Both the position numbers and the translations under genes were made by a program. The notes below the pieces were generated by a model that worked only from the letters and a program-made list of their open reading frames with translations, was not told where the DNA came from and did not search any database. This document shows, piece after piece, positions 1 to 6,411 of a DNA stretch of 8,788 bases. Source of the stretch: an uncultured Bacilli bacterium. GTDB taxonomy: Bacteria; Bacillota_I; Bacilli_A; RF39; UBA660. How positions within the stretch are numbered: position 1 is the first letter of the stretch; every line of letters starts with the position of its first letter. The stretch spans positions 1-8,788 of the forward strand of contig CALWAA010000038.1 in the NCBI GenBank assembly GCA_944372725.1, given 5' to 3'.

Positions 1-1579
1 CATCAAGTTCTGTTTCCATATTTGCTGTATATTCTACATTGACAATATTACTAAAGAATTCTTGTAATTTATCATTTGTTTCAAAACCAATTTCGGTTGG
101 ATAAAACTTTTTGTCATCTAACTTTACGTAGCCTCTATCTTGAATGGTTTTCATAATTGTTGCATAAGTACTAGGTCTACCAATTCCTAATGCTTCCATT
201 TCTTTAATTAAACTTGCTTCTGTATATCTTGGTGCTGGTTTCGTAAAGTGTTGGAATTTTTCTATTTTATCGGCAACAACTACATCACTATGATAGTTTT
301 TAAAATCTGGTAAAATAACATCTTCATTATCTTCATATTCTTGATAAACTTTTAAGTAACCATCAAATTTTAAAACACTACCGGTTGCTTTAAATAGATA
401 TCCATTATTTTCTAAATTAACTGTAGTTGCTAAAGTTTTGGCACTACTCATTAAATAAGCCAAACTACGGATATAGATTAAACGATATAATTTATATTCA
501 TCATTACTCAAGTATTCTTTTATAGATTCTGGTGTCCGCATAATACTAGTGGGCCTTATTGCTTCATGCGCATCTTGGGCTCCTTTGGGCTCTTTACTAG
601 CTTTTACACTACCAACATATTCTGCCCCATATTTTCCTTTAATATAGTTTTTGGTATCCCCAACAAACACATCAGAAAGTCTAGTTGAATCTGTACGCAT
701 ATAAGTAATTAAACCAACTGTTTCTGACCCAATATTCATACCTTCATATAACTTTTGGGCTATTTGCATCGTTTTACTAGAGGAAAAATTAAGACGATTT
801 GCTGCCATTTGTTGTAAAGTAGAAGTACGGAAAGGGTCTTTTGGTTTCTTTAACTTTTCCTTTTCTTCCACACTATCAATTTTAAAAGATAAAGATAGCT
901 TATTTAATATTTCATCAGCTTCTGCTTCATTTTTTATCTCTACTTTTTTACCATGATATTTTTCTAAACTTGCTTTAAAAGTTTTAAAATCAGCTTCAAT
1001 GGTCCAATATTCTTCTGGAACAAAAGCTAAGATTTCTCTTTCTCTATCAACAATTAATTTTAAAGCAACACTTTGCACACGACCAGCACTTTTGCCTCCC
1101 GTCTTTCTTTGCATGAGCTTACTTAAGCGAAAACCAATAATACGGTCAAGCATTCTTCTTGTTTCTTGACTTTTTACTAAGTCCATGTCAATCTTGCGAG
1201 GATGTTTAATCGCATCCACGACAACATCTTTAGTAATTTCATTAAATACTACTCGCTCTGATTTATCCTCATCTAAACCTAGTTCATCAAATAAATGCCA
1301 GGAAATAGCTTCTCCCTCACGGTCGGGGTCGGTTGCCAAAATAACTTTATCACTAGCCTTTGCCATTTTCTTTAAAGTTGCAATATCTTTACCCTTTCCT
1401 TTAATTGCTACATAATTGGGAATAAACCCATTTTCAATATCAATTCCAAGACCATATTTACCAGTTGTTGCTAAATCACGAATATGACCCTTACTAGATA
1501 CAACATGATAATTACTGCCTAAATATTTTTCTATTGTTTTACTTTTCGCCGGTGACTCGACGATAACTAATTCACTCAT
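1..1579 (-). CDS. topA: DNA topoisomerase I (type IA), 3' end beyond window
   Basis: This enzyme relaxes negative supercoils by cutting one DNA strand and passing the other through. The 526 visible residues are open throughout and the C-terminus lies beyond position 1. The N-terminus starts MSELVIVESPAKSKTIEKYL, the start of the TOPRIM domain, which also carries LATDPDREGEAISWHL (acidic DxDxE metal-binding cluster). The catalytic tyrosine is residue 293 in ITYMRTDST (codon at 701-703), followed by HEAIRPTS and, near the window edge, GRPSTYA and YTANME. These are classic type IA signatures. The missing part would hold the C-terminal zinc-ribbon repeats typical of bacterial TopA. The ATG at 1579 has AAAGGAG four bases upstream and lies 12 bp after the stop of the LtaS-like gene, so the two are probably co-transcribed. 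In Bacillus the gene before topA is usually dprA/smf, which is not seen here. Confidence 0.97.
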   Translation of the reverse strand, partial: MSELVIVESPAKSKTIEKYLGSNYHVVSSKGHIRDLATTGKYGLGIDIENGFIPNYVAIKGKGKDIATLKKMAKASDKVILATDPDREGEAISWHLFDELGLDEDKSERVVFNEITKDVVVDAIKHPRKIDMDLVKSQETRRMLDRIIGFRLSKLMQRKTGGKSAGRVQSVALKLIVDREREILAFVPEEYWTIEADFKTFKASLEKYHGKKVEIKNEAEADEILNKLSLSFKIDSVEEKEKLKKPKDPFRTSTLQQMAANRLNFSSSKTMQIAQKLYEGMNIGSETVGLITYMRTDSTRLSDVFVGDTKNYIKGKYGAEYVGSVKASKEPKGAQDAHEAIRPTSIMRTPESIKEYLSNDEYKLYRLIYIRSLAYLMSSAKTLATTVNLENNGYLFKATGSVLKFDGYLKVYQEYEDNEDVILPDFKNYHSDVVVADKIEKFQHFTKPAPRYTEASLIKEMEALGIGRPSTYATIMKTIQDRGYVKLDDKKFYPTEIGFETNDKLQEFFSNIVNVEYTANMETELD

Positions 1580-1591
1580 AATACTCCTTTC

Positions 1592-3649
1592 TTAATCGGA
1601 AGTGGTATAGTTACTTAAAGCATCCTCTAAATAACTAAAGTAGTTTTTTCTAATTGCTAAACCACTCATTTCTAATTTTAACCTCACTTCGGTATTAATT
1701 GCAAGTATTTCTTCATCAGTATACGTCTTATTTGTATAATAATGAATTTTACTAGTACTTGCATTATAAAAAGCATATGCATTTTTCCATGAACCATCAA
1801 TAAATATGACCATATCTTCGTGTTCTAGACTTAAAGCATCCGTTCCCATATAAAGTCTCGAATCATAATTTAAATCAAAGAGATTAGCAACAGTAGGTAA
1901 AATATCAATATAACTTGTATAAGCATCAATTTCCTCAGCCTTTATCTCACTATTATAAATAATAAGAGGAATTCGGTCGGCATTATTATCCACGCTCAAA
2001 TCATAATCTAGGGCTGCATTTATTTTTTCTGTATCAATAGAATATGGATAATGGTCACCAAATAATACAATCACTGTATCATCTAAAATACCCCGCTTCT
2101 CTAATCCATCTAGTAAAATGCCAATTGCATTATCAACCACTTTTAATTTAGACATATACCTTTTGAGTTCAGTAGAGTAATCTTCCGGAAATAAATCCAT
2201 ATACATATCTCCATATTCACTTGACATATTATAAGGCATATGAGAAGTAACAGTAGTAATAAAACTCATAAATGGTTTATCAGTCCCATTCTCATCAATA
2301 ATTTCTAAATATTTTTCCATTAACTCTTCATCACTAGCCCAAGTATCATAAGCCGGATAATTATAGCTGAAATCAAGTTTTAATTTAACTGCATCATAAA
2401 AAGTACCACTACCCATATTTTTATGAATAACACTTCTATCATAATACCAATCATAATAATCATGGAAACTATTTGTTATATAACCCTCATTATTAAATAA
2501 ATTAAAGATGCTTTCAAAATAAGTATTATTTTGATAAACATTCGCTGTACAATTGTTATTAATTGAATAAAGACTAATCATTGCCCCCATCTCATTATTG
2601 CCAGTACTACATATATTTCTTGGTGAATAATTATTGGTAAAATGTAGTCCATTTGCTACTAACTTTTGAATATTCGGATAATACTTGCTATTAAGCATAA
2701 TTTCATTACCGGATTCAACCATAATTACAATCAAGTTTTTGCCTTCAAACATACCAGTATATTCATTTCCAGTCGTAACAGTATTACTGACAAAATATTT
2801 ATTAAGATTGTTTAAATCTTCATTCTTTTCCCGATTAATCAAATCTAACCAATAAGTATTATTAATTGTTGTATGATAACTAACTTCTTCTTCTGGATTT
2901 TCTGAAGTTTCTGGCGTTTTAAAATCTAAATCATCTGGGTTAATTTCAATATTAGATAGAGACTTCCCAGGAAAGAAGTATTCTTTAATATCTAAAATAC
3001 CATAGAAAGTAAAGCCAAAATTACGCACAACTAAACTGGCATTCGTAGGTTTTTTAAATAAATCATATGCAGTAGTTGATTGATATTTATCTTGCATAAA
3101 AGATGCTTTTAGAGTCCCACAATATAATAATCCTAATAAAATCAAAAGAAAAATAGGTATCATTTTAAGAAAAACAATCCAAGAGTTAAGTTTCCTTTTG
3201 GGTAACTCTAAAGAAACTTTTTTATCAATAAATATATAATAAATTAAAAGAAGAAGAAAAGGAATGAACATAAGATAAAAAGTCCACTCAAAACTTGCTA
3301 AAAAATCTTCAATATAGCTAGAAACGGCCCCTAGTTGGGTATTTGTACTAATACTTGCATATACACCTAAAAAATTATGAAAGCCAAGTTCAGCAATTCC
3401 ATAAATAGTAATAATAAGCACTATAATAACACTAAGTATTTTATTCAGGAGTCTTGGTAAAAATGAAAAGATATATCCAAATAATAATGCTAAAATATTA
3501 AGTCCTAATAAAACTCTTAGGCTAGCTACATGAAAAATAGAAATACCATCAATAAGATGAAAAATAATTTCTAATAAAAGAAAACAAACCAATAATAAAA
3601 AGTAATTTTGAAAAACTCTACTAGCCCACAACTTCCTTATTTTCTTCAC
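1592..3649 (-). CDS. LTA synthase family (LtaS-type) membrane sulfatase-fold protein
   Basis: A 685-residue polytopic membrane protein with the layout of lipoteichoic acid synthases. It has about five N-terminal transmembrane helices (near 15-33, 44-63, 70-90, 122-141, 157-178), then a linker and an extracellular alkaline-phosphatase/sulfatase-fold domain (about 303-600). By comparison with Staphylococcus LtaS, E312 (VIMVES), D532 and H533 (FGDHY) would bind the metal ion, T349 (ICSTGNNE) would be the nucleophile, and R405 and H470 (TSHMPY) would contact the substrate. Family members transfer glycerol phosphate from phosphatidylglycerol to a growing polymer or glycolipid. Whether this one makes LTA, primes it or modifies another glycopolymer cannot be told from sequence. 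The start is GTG with a strong GGAGGG nine bases upstream (3658-3663), and the coding region overlaps the end of rnhB by 29 bp. No nearby in-frame ATG competes. The position between rnhB and topA is unusual. Confidence 0.9.
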   Translation of the reverse strand: MKKIRKLWASRVFQNYFLLLVCFLLLEIIFHLIDGISIFHVASLRVLLGLNILALLFGYIFSFLPRLLNKILSVIIVLIITIYGIAELGFHNFLGVYASISTNTQLGAVSSYIEDFLASFEWTFYLMFIPFLLLLIYYIFIDKKVSLELPKRKLNSWIVFLKMIPIFLLILLGLLYCGTLKASFMQDKYQSTTAYDLFKKPTNASLVVRNFGFTFYGILDIKEYFFPGKSLSNIEINPDDLDFKTPETSENPEEEVSYHTTINNTYWLDLINREKNEDLNNLNKYFVSNTVTTGNEYTGMFEGKNLIVIMVESGNEIMLNSKYYPNIQKLVANGLHFTNNYSPRNICSTGNNEMGAMISLYSINNNCTANVYQNNTYFESIFNLFNNEGYITNSFHDYYDWYYDRSVIHKNMGSGTFYDAVKLKLDFSYNYPAYDTWASDEELMEKYLEIIDENGTDKPFMSFITTVTSHMPYNMSSEYGDMYMDLFPEDYSTELKRYMSKLKVVDNAIGILLDGLEKRGILDDTVIVLFGDHYPYSIDTEKINAALDYDLSVDNNADRIPLIIYNSEIKAEEIDAYTSYIDILPTVANLFDLNYDSRLYMGTDALSLEHEDMVIFIDGSWKNAYAFYNASTSKIHYYTNKTYTDEEILAINTEVRLKLEMSGLAIRKNYFSYLEDALSNYTTSD

Positions 3650-4274
3650 TACTACTACCCTCCAAAATAAATTTGACCGGTTTAAAAGTCATCCGATACT
3701 CTTTAGTTATACCATATTTTTTAATTAATTCCAAGTGTTCTTTGGTTGGATACCCTTTATTTTTCTTATAATTATATTCCGGATATTTTTTATCGAGTTC
3801 ATACATGATATGGTCCCTCGTAACTTTAGCAATGACACTTGCGGCGGCAATCGAAAGCGACAAAGCATCACCATGAATAATAGGACGAGATGGAATATCA
3901 ATATCATTTAAACTCATCGCATCACTTAAAATATATTCTGGTGTAATATCTAAATTATTTATAGCAATATACATAGCTTTCCGGCTTGCTTCTAAAATAT
4001 TAATTTCATCAATTTCTTTTGCGGAGACAATTCCAACACCGATACTTAATGCTTCTTTTTGTAAAACTTGATAAAAATATTCTCTTTTTTTCTCAGTTAA
4101 TTGTTTGGAATCATTAAGACCTTCTAAATGATAGTTTTGGGGTAATATTATCGCGGCGGCAACAACAGGGCCAACCAAAGGTCCACGTCCTGCTTCATCC
4201 ACTCCTGCAATTAAAGTAATGTGATTTTTATATAATTCTTGTTCATACTTAAGCAAATTAGAACTCATGGTCAA
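3621..4274 (-). CDS. rnhB: Ribonuclease HII
   Basis: RNase HII cuts RNA in RNA-DNA hybrids and removes single ribonucleotides misincorporated in DNA. The protein is 217 residues, close to family length. It has the N-terminal signature GVDEAGRGPLVGPVVAAA with catalytic D26 and E27. D118 (ILSDAM) and D136 (HGDALSLSIAAASVIAKVTRD) complete the DEDD metal-binding site, and GYPTKEH is the usual C-terminal motif. Two starts are possible. TTG at 4274 lies six bases from AAGGAG (4281-4286). ATG at 4268, two codons later, lies twelve bases away. I list the TTG because its spacing is better, but the ATG is almost as likely and changes only two residues. The gene overlaps the end of rbgA by 17 bp (11 bp with the ATG) and is itself overlapped by the LtaS-like gene, so translation along this run is probably coupled. 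The rbgA-rnhB pairing is conserved in Bacillota. Confidence 0.96.
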   Translation of the reverse strand: MTMSSNLLKYEQELYKNHITLIAGVDEAGRGPLVGPVVAAAIILPQNYHLEGLNDSKQLTEKKREYFYQVLQKEALSIGVGIVSAKEIDEINILEASRKAMYIAINNLDITPEYILSDAMSLNDIDIPSRPIIHGDALSLSIAAASVIAKVTRDHIMYELDKKYPEYNYKKNKGYPTKEHLELIKKYGITKEYRMTFKPVKFILEGSSSEENKEVVG

Positions 4275-5109
4275 AAACGACTCCTTTTATATATTCGCCT
4301 TTAATATCATTAATAATTTTATTGCTCACTCTCTCATAATCAACCTCACCACCACGAATAGCCCCCATATTCCTAGCTATAATTTCATATGACGCTTCAA
4401 TATCAAGTCCCACTGGATTAGGTATCACTCCATACCTTTCTTCTAGTTTATCAGGATAGTATTTATTAAGCTTCTTTAAAATATGCACGGCCACTTCATT
4501 TTCATCTAACACTTCCGTTTTAATTGCCGAAAAAGAAGCTAAATTTAATGCCACTTCTTTTTGTTCTAACTTTGGCCATAAAATTCCTGGTGTATCAAGT
4601 AAAATAATATGATGTTTTGTATTAAGCCAAACCAAGCCTTTGGTTACTCCGGGCCTATTTCCTACTTCAGCTACTTTCTTGCCTACCATTTTATTAATTA
4701 AAGTAGATTTCCCGACATTAGGAATACCTACTACTAAAACACGTACATCTTTTCTCATCAAGCCTTTTTCTTCTCTTTTTTCTTGAAGAGCTTGGGCAAG
4801 TTCATGAGTTGCAGCAACAATTTTTAAAACATCCTCCTCTTTATTTAAATCAACAAGTAATGCTTTCGTACCTAAATTCTCATAATATTTAACCCATCTT
4901 TCGGCCATTTCTTCGTCTGCTAAATCTTTTTTGGTCATAATAAGAATCTTAGGCTTATTGCCTATAATATCATAAATATTTTCTATTTTACTAGATTTAG
5001 GAATTCTACTATCAACAAGTTCATAAACTACATCAATATGTTTATATTCCTTTTGCATTAACCTTTTAGCTTTCGCCATATGTCCTGGATACCAATTAAT
5101 ATTTGTCAT
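4258..5109 (-). CDS. rbgA: Ribosome biogenesis GTPase RbgA (YlqF)
   Basis: RbgA is a circularly permuted GTPase that acts late in 50S subunit assembly. From the ATG at 5109 the protein is 283 residues, the usual length. The GTPase motifs come in permuted order: G4 TKKD, then G1 GIPNVGKST, G2 in RPGVT, and G3 DTPG within LLDTPGILWPK. The N-terminal WYPGHMAKA carries the histidine that stands in for the catalytic glutamine in this family. An upstream in-frame GTG at 5118 would add MIK. I prefer the ATG because MTNINWYPGH lines up with the start of Bacillus RbgA and AAGAAGTGAT, a fair Shine-Dalgarno match, lies just before it. The start overlaps the last 14 bp of the broken DUF1016 gene, so ribosomes reaching that stop could restart here. 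In Bacillus the gene follows rplS closely. Here three genes intervene. Confidence 0.97.
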   Translation of the reverse strand: MTNINWYPGHMAKAKRLMQKEYKHIDVVYELVDSRIPKSSKIENIYDIIGNKPKILIMTKKDLADEEMAERWVKYYENLGTKALLVDLNKEEDVLKIVAATHELAQALQEKREEKGLMRKDVRVLVVGIPNVGKSTLINKMVGKKVAEVGNRPGVTKGLVWLNTKHHIILLDTPGILWPKLEQKEVALNLASFSAIKTEVLDENEVAVHILKKLNKYYPDKLEERYGVIPNPVGLDIEASYEIIARNMGAIRGGEVDYERVSNKIINDIKGEYIKGVVFDHEF

Positions 5110-5701
5110 TTTTATCACTTCTTTCCATATCTATATGAAGATTAATTTCTTCTTCTGTTGGCAATTTATCTAATATTTCTCTTGGTATATATTCCTTTAA
5201 CTTATAAGATGATACCCCAATTGGAAGATTTGTTCCTTTAAGTGACCATTCTACACTTAACTTATTTTTTTCTTTGCAAAGTAGTAAACCAATCGTTGGA
5301 TTATCAATTTCTTTTTTTAACGTTTCATCAATAGCTGTTACATAAAACCCTAATTGACCAATATATTCCAGCTTAAATGAAGTAGCTTTTAGTTCGACAA
5401 CAATATAGCATCTTAATTCTAAATGATAAAACAATAAATCAATATAGTAATCCCTATCTTCCATTGAAATTTTATACTGATTGCCAACAAAACTAAATCC
5501 TTTTCCTAATTCAACTAATAAATTTCTAATTTTAATTAACAATTCATTTTCTAGTTCTTGTTCTTTATAATCATTTTTTAATGATATAAATTCAAAAATA
5601 TACGGATCTTTTATAATATAATTTGCTAAATCAGAATCATCTTTTGGTAAAGTTATTTTAAAATTATTATCACTTGTACCAATTCTCAAATGATAATTCA
5701 A
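5096..5701 (-). CDS. DUF1016/PDDEXK nuclease domain fragment
   Basis: This is the 201-residue remainder of the same gene, in the same frame, beginning with the TTG directly after the TAA. It holds the whole predicted catalytic domain: KDPYIFEFISL, then VELGKGFSFVGNQYKI, then YYIDLLFYHLELRCYIVVELKA. D88, E103 and K105 form the D...ExK core of the PDDEXK fold, followed by GLLLCKEKN and PIGVSSYKL. The active site looks intact. I see no Shine-Dalgarno sequence before the TTG (the nearest purine run, GGAAGG, is about 25 bases upstream), and the next in-frame ATG (residue 80) comes too late for a full domain. Translation would therefore need stop-codon readthrough or reinitiation at the adjacent TTG. 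Its 3' end overlaps the rbgA start by 14 bp. Confidence 0.55.
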   Translation of the reverse strand: MNYHLRIGTSDNNFKITLPKDDSDLANYIIKDPYIFEFISLKNDYKEQELENELLIKIRNLLVELGKGFSFVGNQYKISMEDRDYYIDLLFYHLELRCYIVVELKATSFKLEYIGQLGFYVTAIDETLKKEIDNPTIGLLLCKEKNKLSVEWSLKGTNLPIGVSSYKLKEYIPREILDKLPTEEEINLHIDMERSDKNDKY

Positions 5702-6118
5702 TTAGATTTGATGAACAAGCATTGACCTTCCCCAACCGTTTTCTATTATGCCTTGCAAATAAATCTTTCTGATTTCTTTATTCTTTACTTTATCCATTAA
5801 GACTACATTATGTCCCCACGGAACTTGTGCAACAAGTTGTTGCATAACTTCATCATCTTTATATTCCGTATAAAATTTTTTCATATATTTTAAGTTTCTT
5901 ACAGAATAGCCAGTAGCATTTGGATATTCTAATTTCAATTCTCTGGCCACTTCATCAATAAATTTATTACCATATTCATAATAATCATACAAAATTTTAC
6001 CAAGTTTAAAATATAATTCAATTAAGTTATGATTTACTTGTATTGCAGTTTTTAACCCAATGGATTTTATATCTGATTTTATAATATTAATAATTTGCTT
6101 AAAGTTTTCTTCTAACAT
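5702..6118 (-). CDS. DUF1016 N-terminal domain fragment
   Basis: This 138-residue fragment covers the helical DUF1016 N-terminal domain, thought to serve binding or assembly rather than catalysis. It starts MLEENFKQIINIIKSD and contains family-like segments: a helix around NHNLIELYFKLGKILYDY, then LKLEYPNATGYSVRNLKYMKKFY, then VPWGHNVVLMDKVK. It ends in GWGRSMLVHQI, directly followed by TAA. In intact relatives the chain continues at this point into the nuclease domain. The start is well supported by AAAGGAG and by comparison. The catalytic PDDEXK residues are absent from this part, so a protein ending here should have no nuclease activity. Confidence 0.7.
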   Translation of the reverse strand: MLEENFKQIINIIKSDIKSIGLKTAIQVNHNLIELYFKLGKILYDYYEYGNKFIDEVARELKLEYPNATGYSVRNLKYMKKFYTEYKDDEVMQQLVAQVPWGHNVVLMDKVKNKEIRKIYLQGIIENGWGRSMLVHQI

Positions 6119-6411
6119 AAATTCACTCCTTTCTTTATAAGATTTCAATTTCACCTTCTTTATTTTTTGGATATTTAAGACAACTTTACCTGTTAATTAA
6201 GTCCTTATGTTCTGCATATTATACTTTTAAGATTATACCCTCCTATATATCCTTATTAATTGTATCAAATTTCTAATGAAAAGTCTTTAGTTTTATTAAA
6301 AAATATATCATATAAAAAGTAGTGGATTATTATAAATTCATTTTTAAATTATTTTTTTAATTTAAAATAATCTTTTGCTCTTTAGTTGCTTTATGCTACT
6401 TTTTTAATAAT
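6119..6411 (-). other. Gene-free AT-rich spacer with nested inverted repeats
   Basis: I see no gene in these 293 bp on either strand. The spacer separates the MazF-like gene from the DUF1016 gene. It contains an all-A/T perfect inverted repeat (6342-6351 with 6358-6367, six-base T loop). This is nested inside a second 9-bp inverted repeat (AAAAAGTAG at 6314-6322, CTACTTTTT at 6396-6404). Read on the minus strand, the outer repeat ends in a T run, so it could weakly aid termination after the MazF-like gene. No GC-rich terminator stem is visible. In such AT-rich DNA, repeats of this size can occur by chance. Confidence 0.4.
6259..6292 (-). promoter_or_regulatory. Possible extended -10 promoter for the DUF1016/rbgA run
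   Basis: On the minus strand, TGATACAAT (6259-6267) gives a TGn-extended -10 box with TACAAT matching five of six consensus bases. Seventeen bases upstream, AAGACT matches the -35 consensus at only three positions. Transcription would start near 6252, leaving a leader of about 130 bases before the ATG at 6118. Two further TATAAT hexamers lie downstream on the same strand but have no usable -35 partner. In DNA this rich in A and T the call is weak. Confidence 0.25.

Larger units (their letters stand above)
5096..6118 (-). pseudogene. PDDEXK/DUF1016 (YhcG-type) nuclease gene interrupted by one in-frame TAA
   Basis: The two halves listed separately form one continuous reading frame of 340 codons before the final stop. 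The frame is broken only by a TAA at 5702-5704. A full family member is about 340-380 residues, so nothing else seems missing. The stop sits exactly where the family normally has glutamate after VHQI (VHQIE...), so a single G-to-T change (GAA to TAA) would explain it. The ATG at 6118 has AAAGGAG seven bases upstream (6126-6132) and matches the usual N-terminus. The GTG twelve codons earlier lacks such support. Proteins of this family are accessory and are often found near restriction-modification and other defence genes, but none are visible here. Most likely a recently inactivated gene. A sequencing error, a strain polymorphism, or two separately translated chains remain possible. Confidence 0.8.

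Noticed and set aside
3725..3907. Minus-strand 60-codon frame inside rnhB
   Set aside because: It overlaps the conserved RNase HII coding sequence in another frame and resembles no protein I know.
5702..5704. Alternative genetic code as the explanation of the split nuclease
   Set aside because: The interrupting codon is TAA, and TAA also serves as the normal stop of several genes here. Tryptophan is TGG where checked and no TGA interrupts the genes I translated.
6152..6154. GTG at 6154 as the start of the DUF1016 gene
   Set aside because: It has no Shine-Dalgarno sequence and adds twelve unlike residues. The ATG at 6118 has AAAGGAG at seven bases and fits the family N-terminus.
6119..6411. 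CRISPR array, tRNA or riboswitch in the spacer
   Set aside because: There are no direct repeats of regular spacing, no cloverleaf, and no GC-containing conserved core. It is nearly all A and T.
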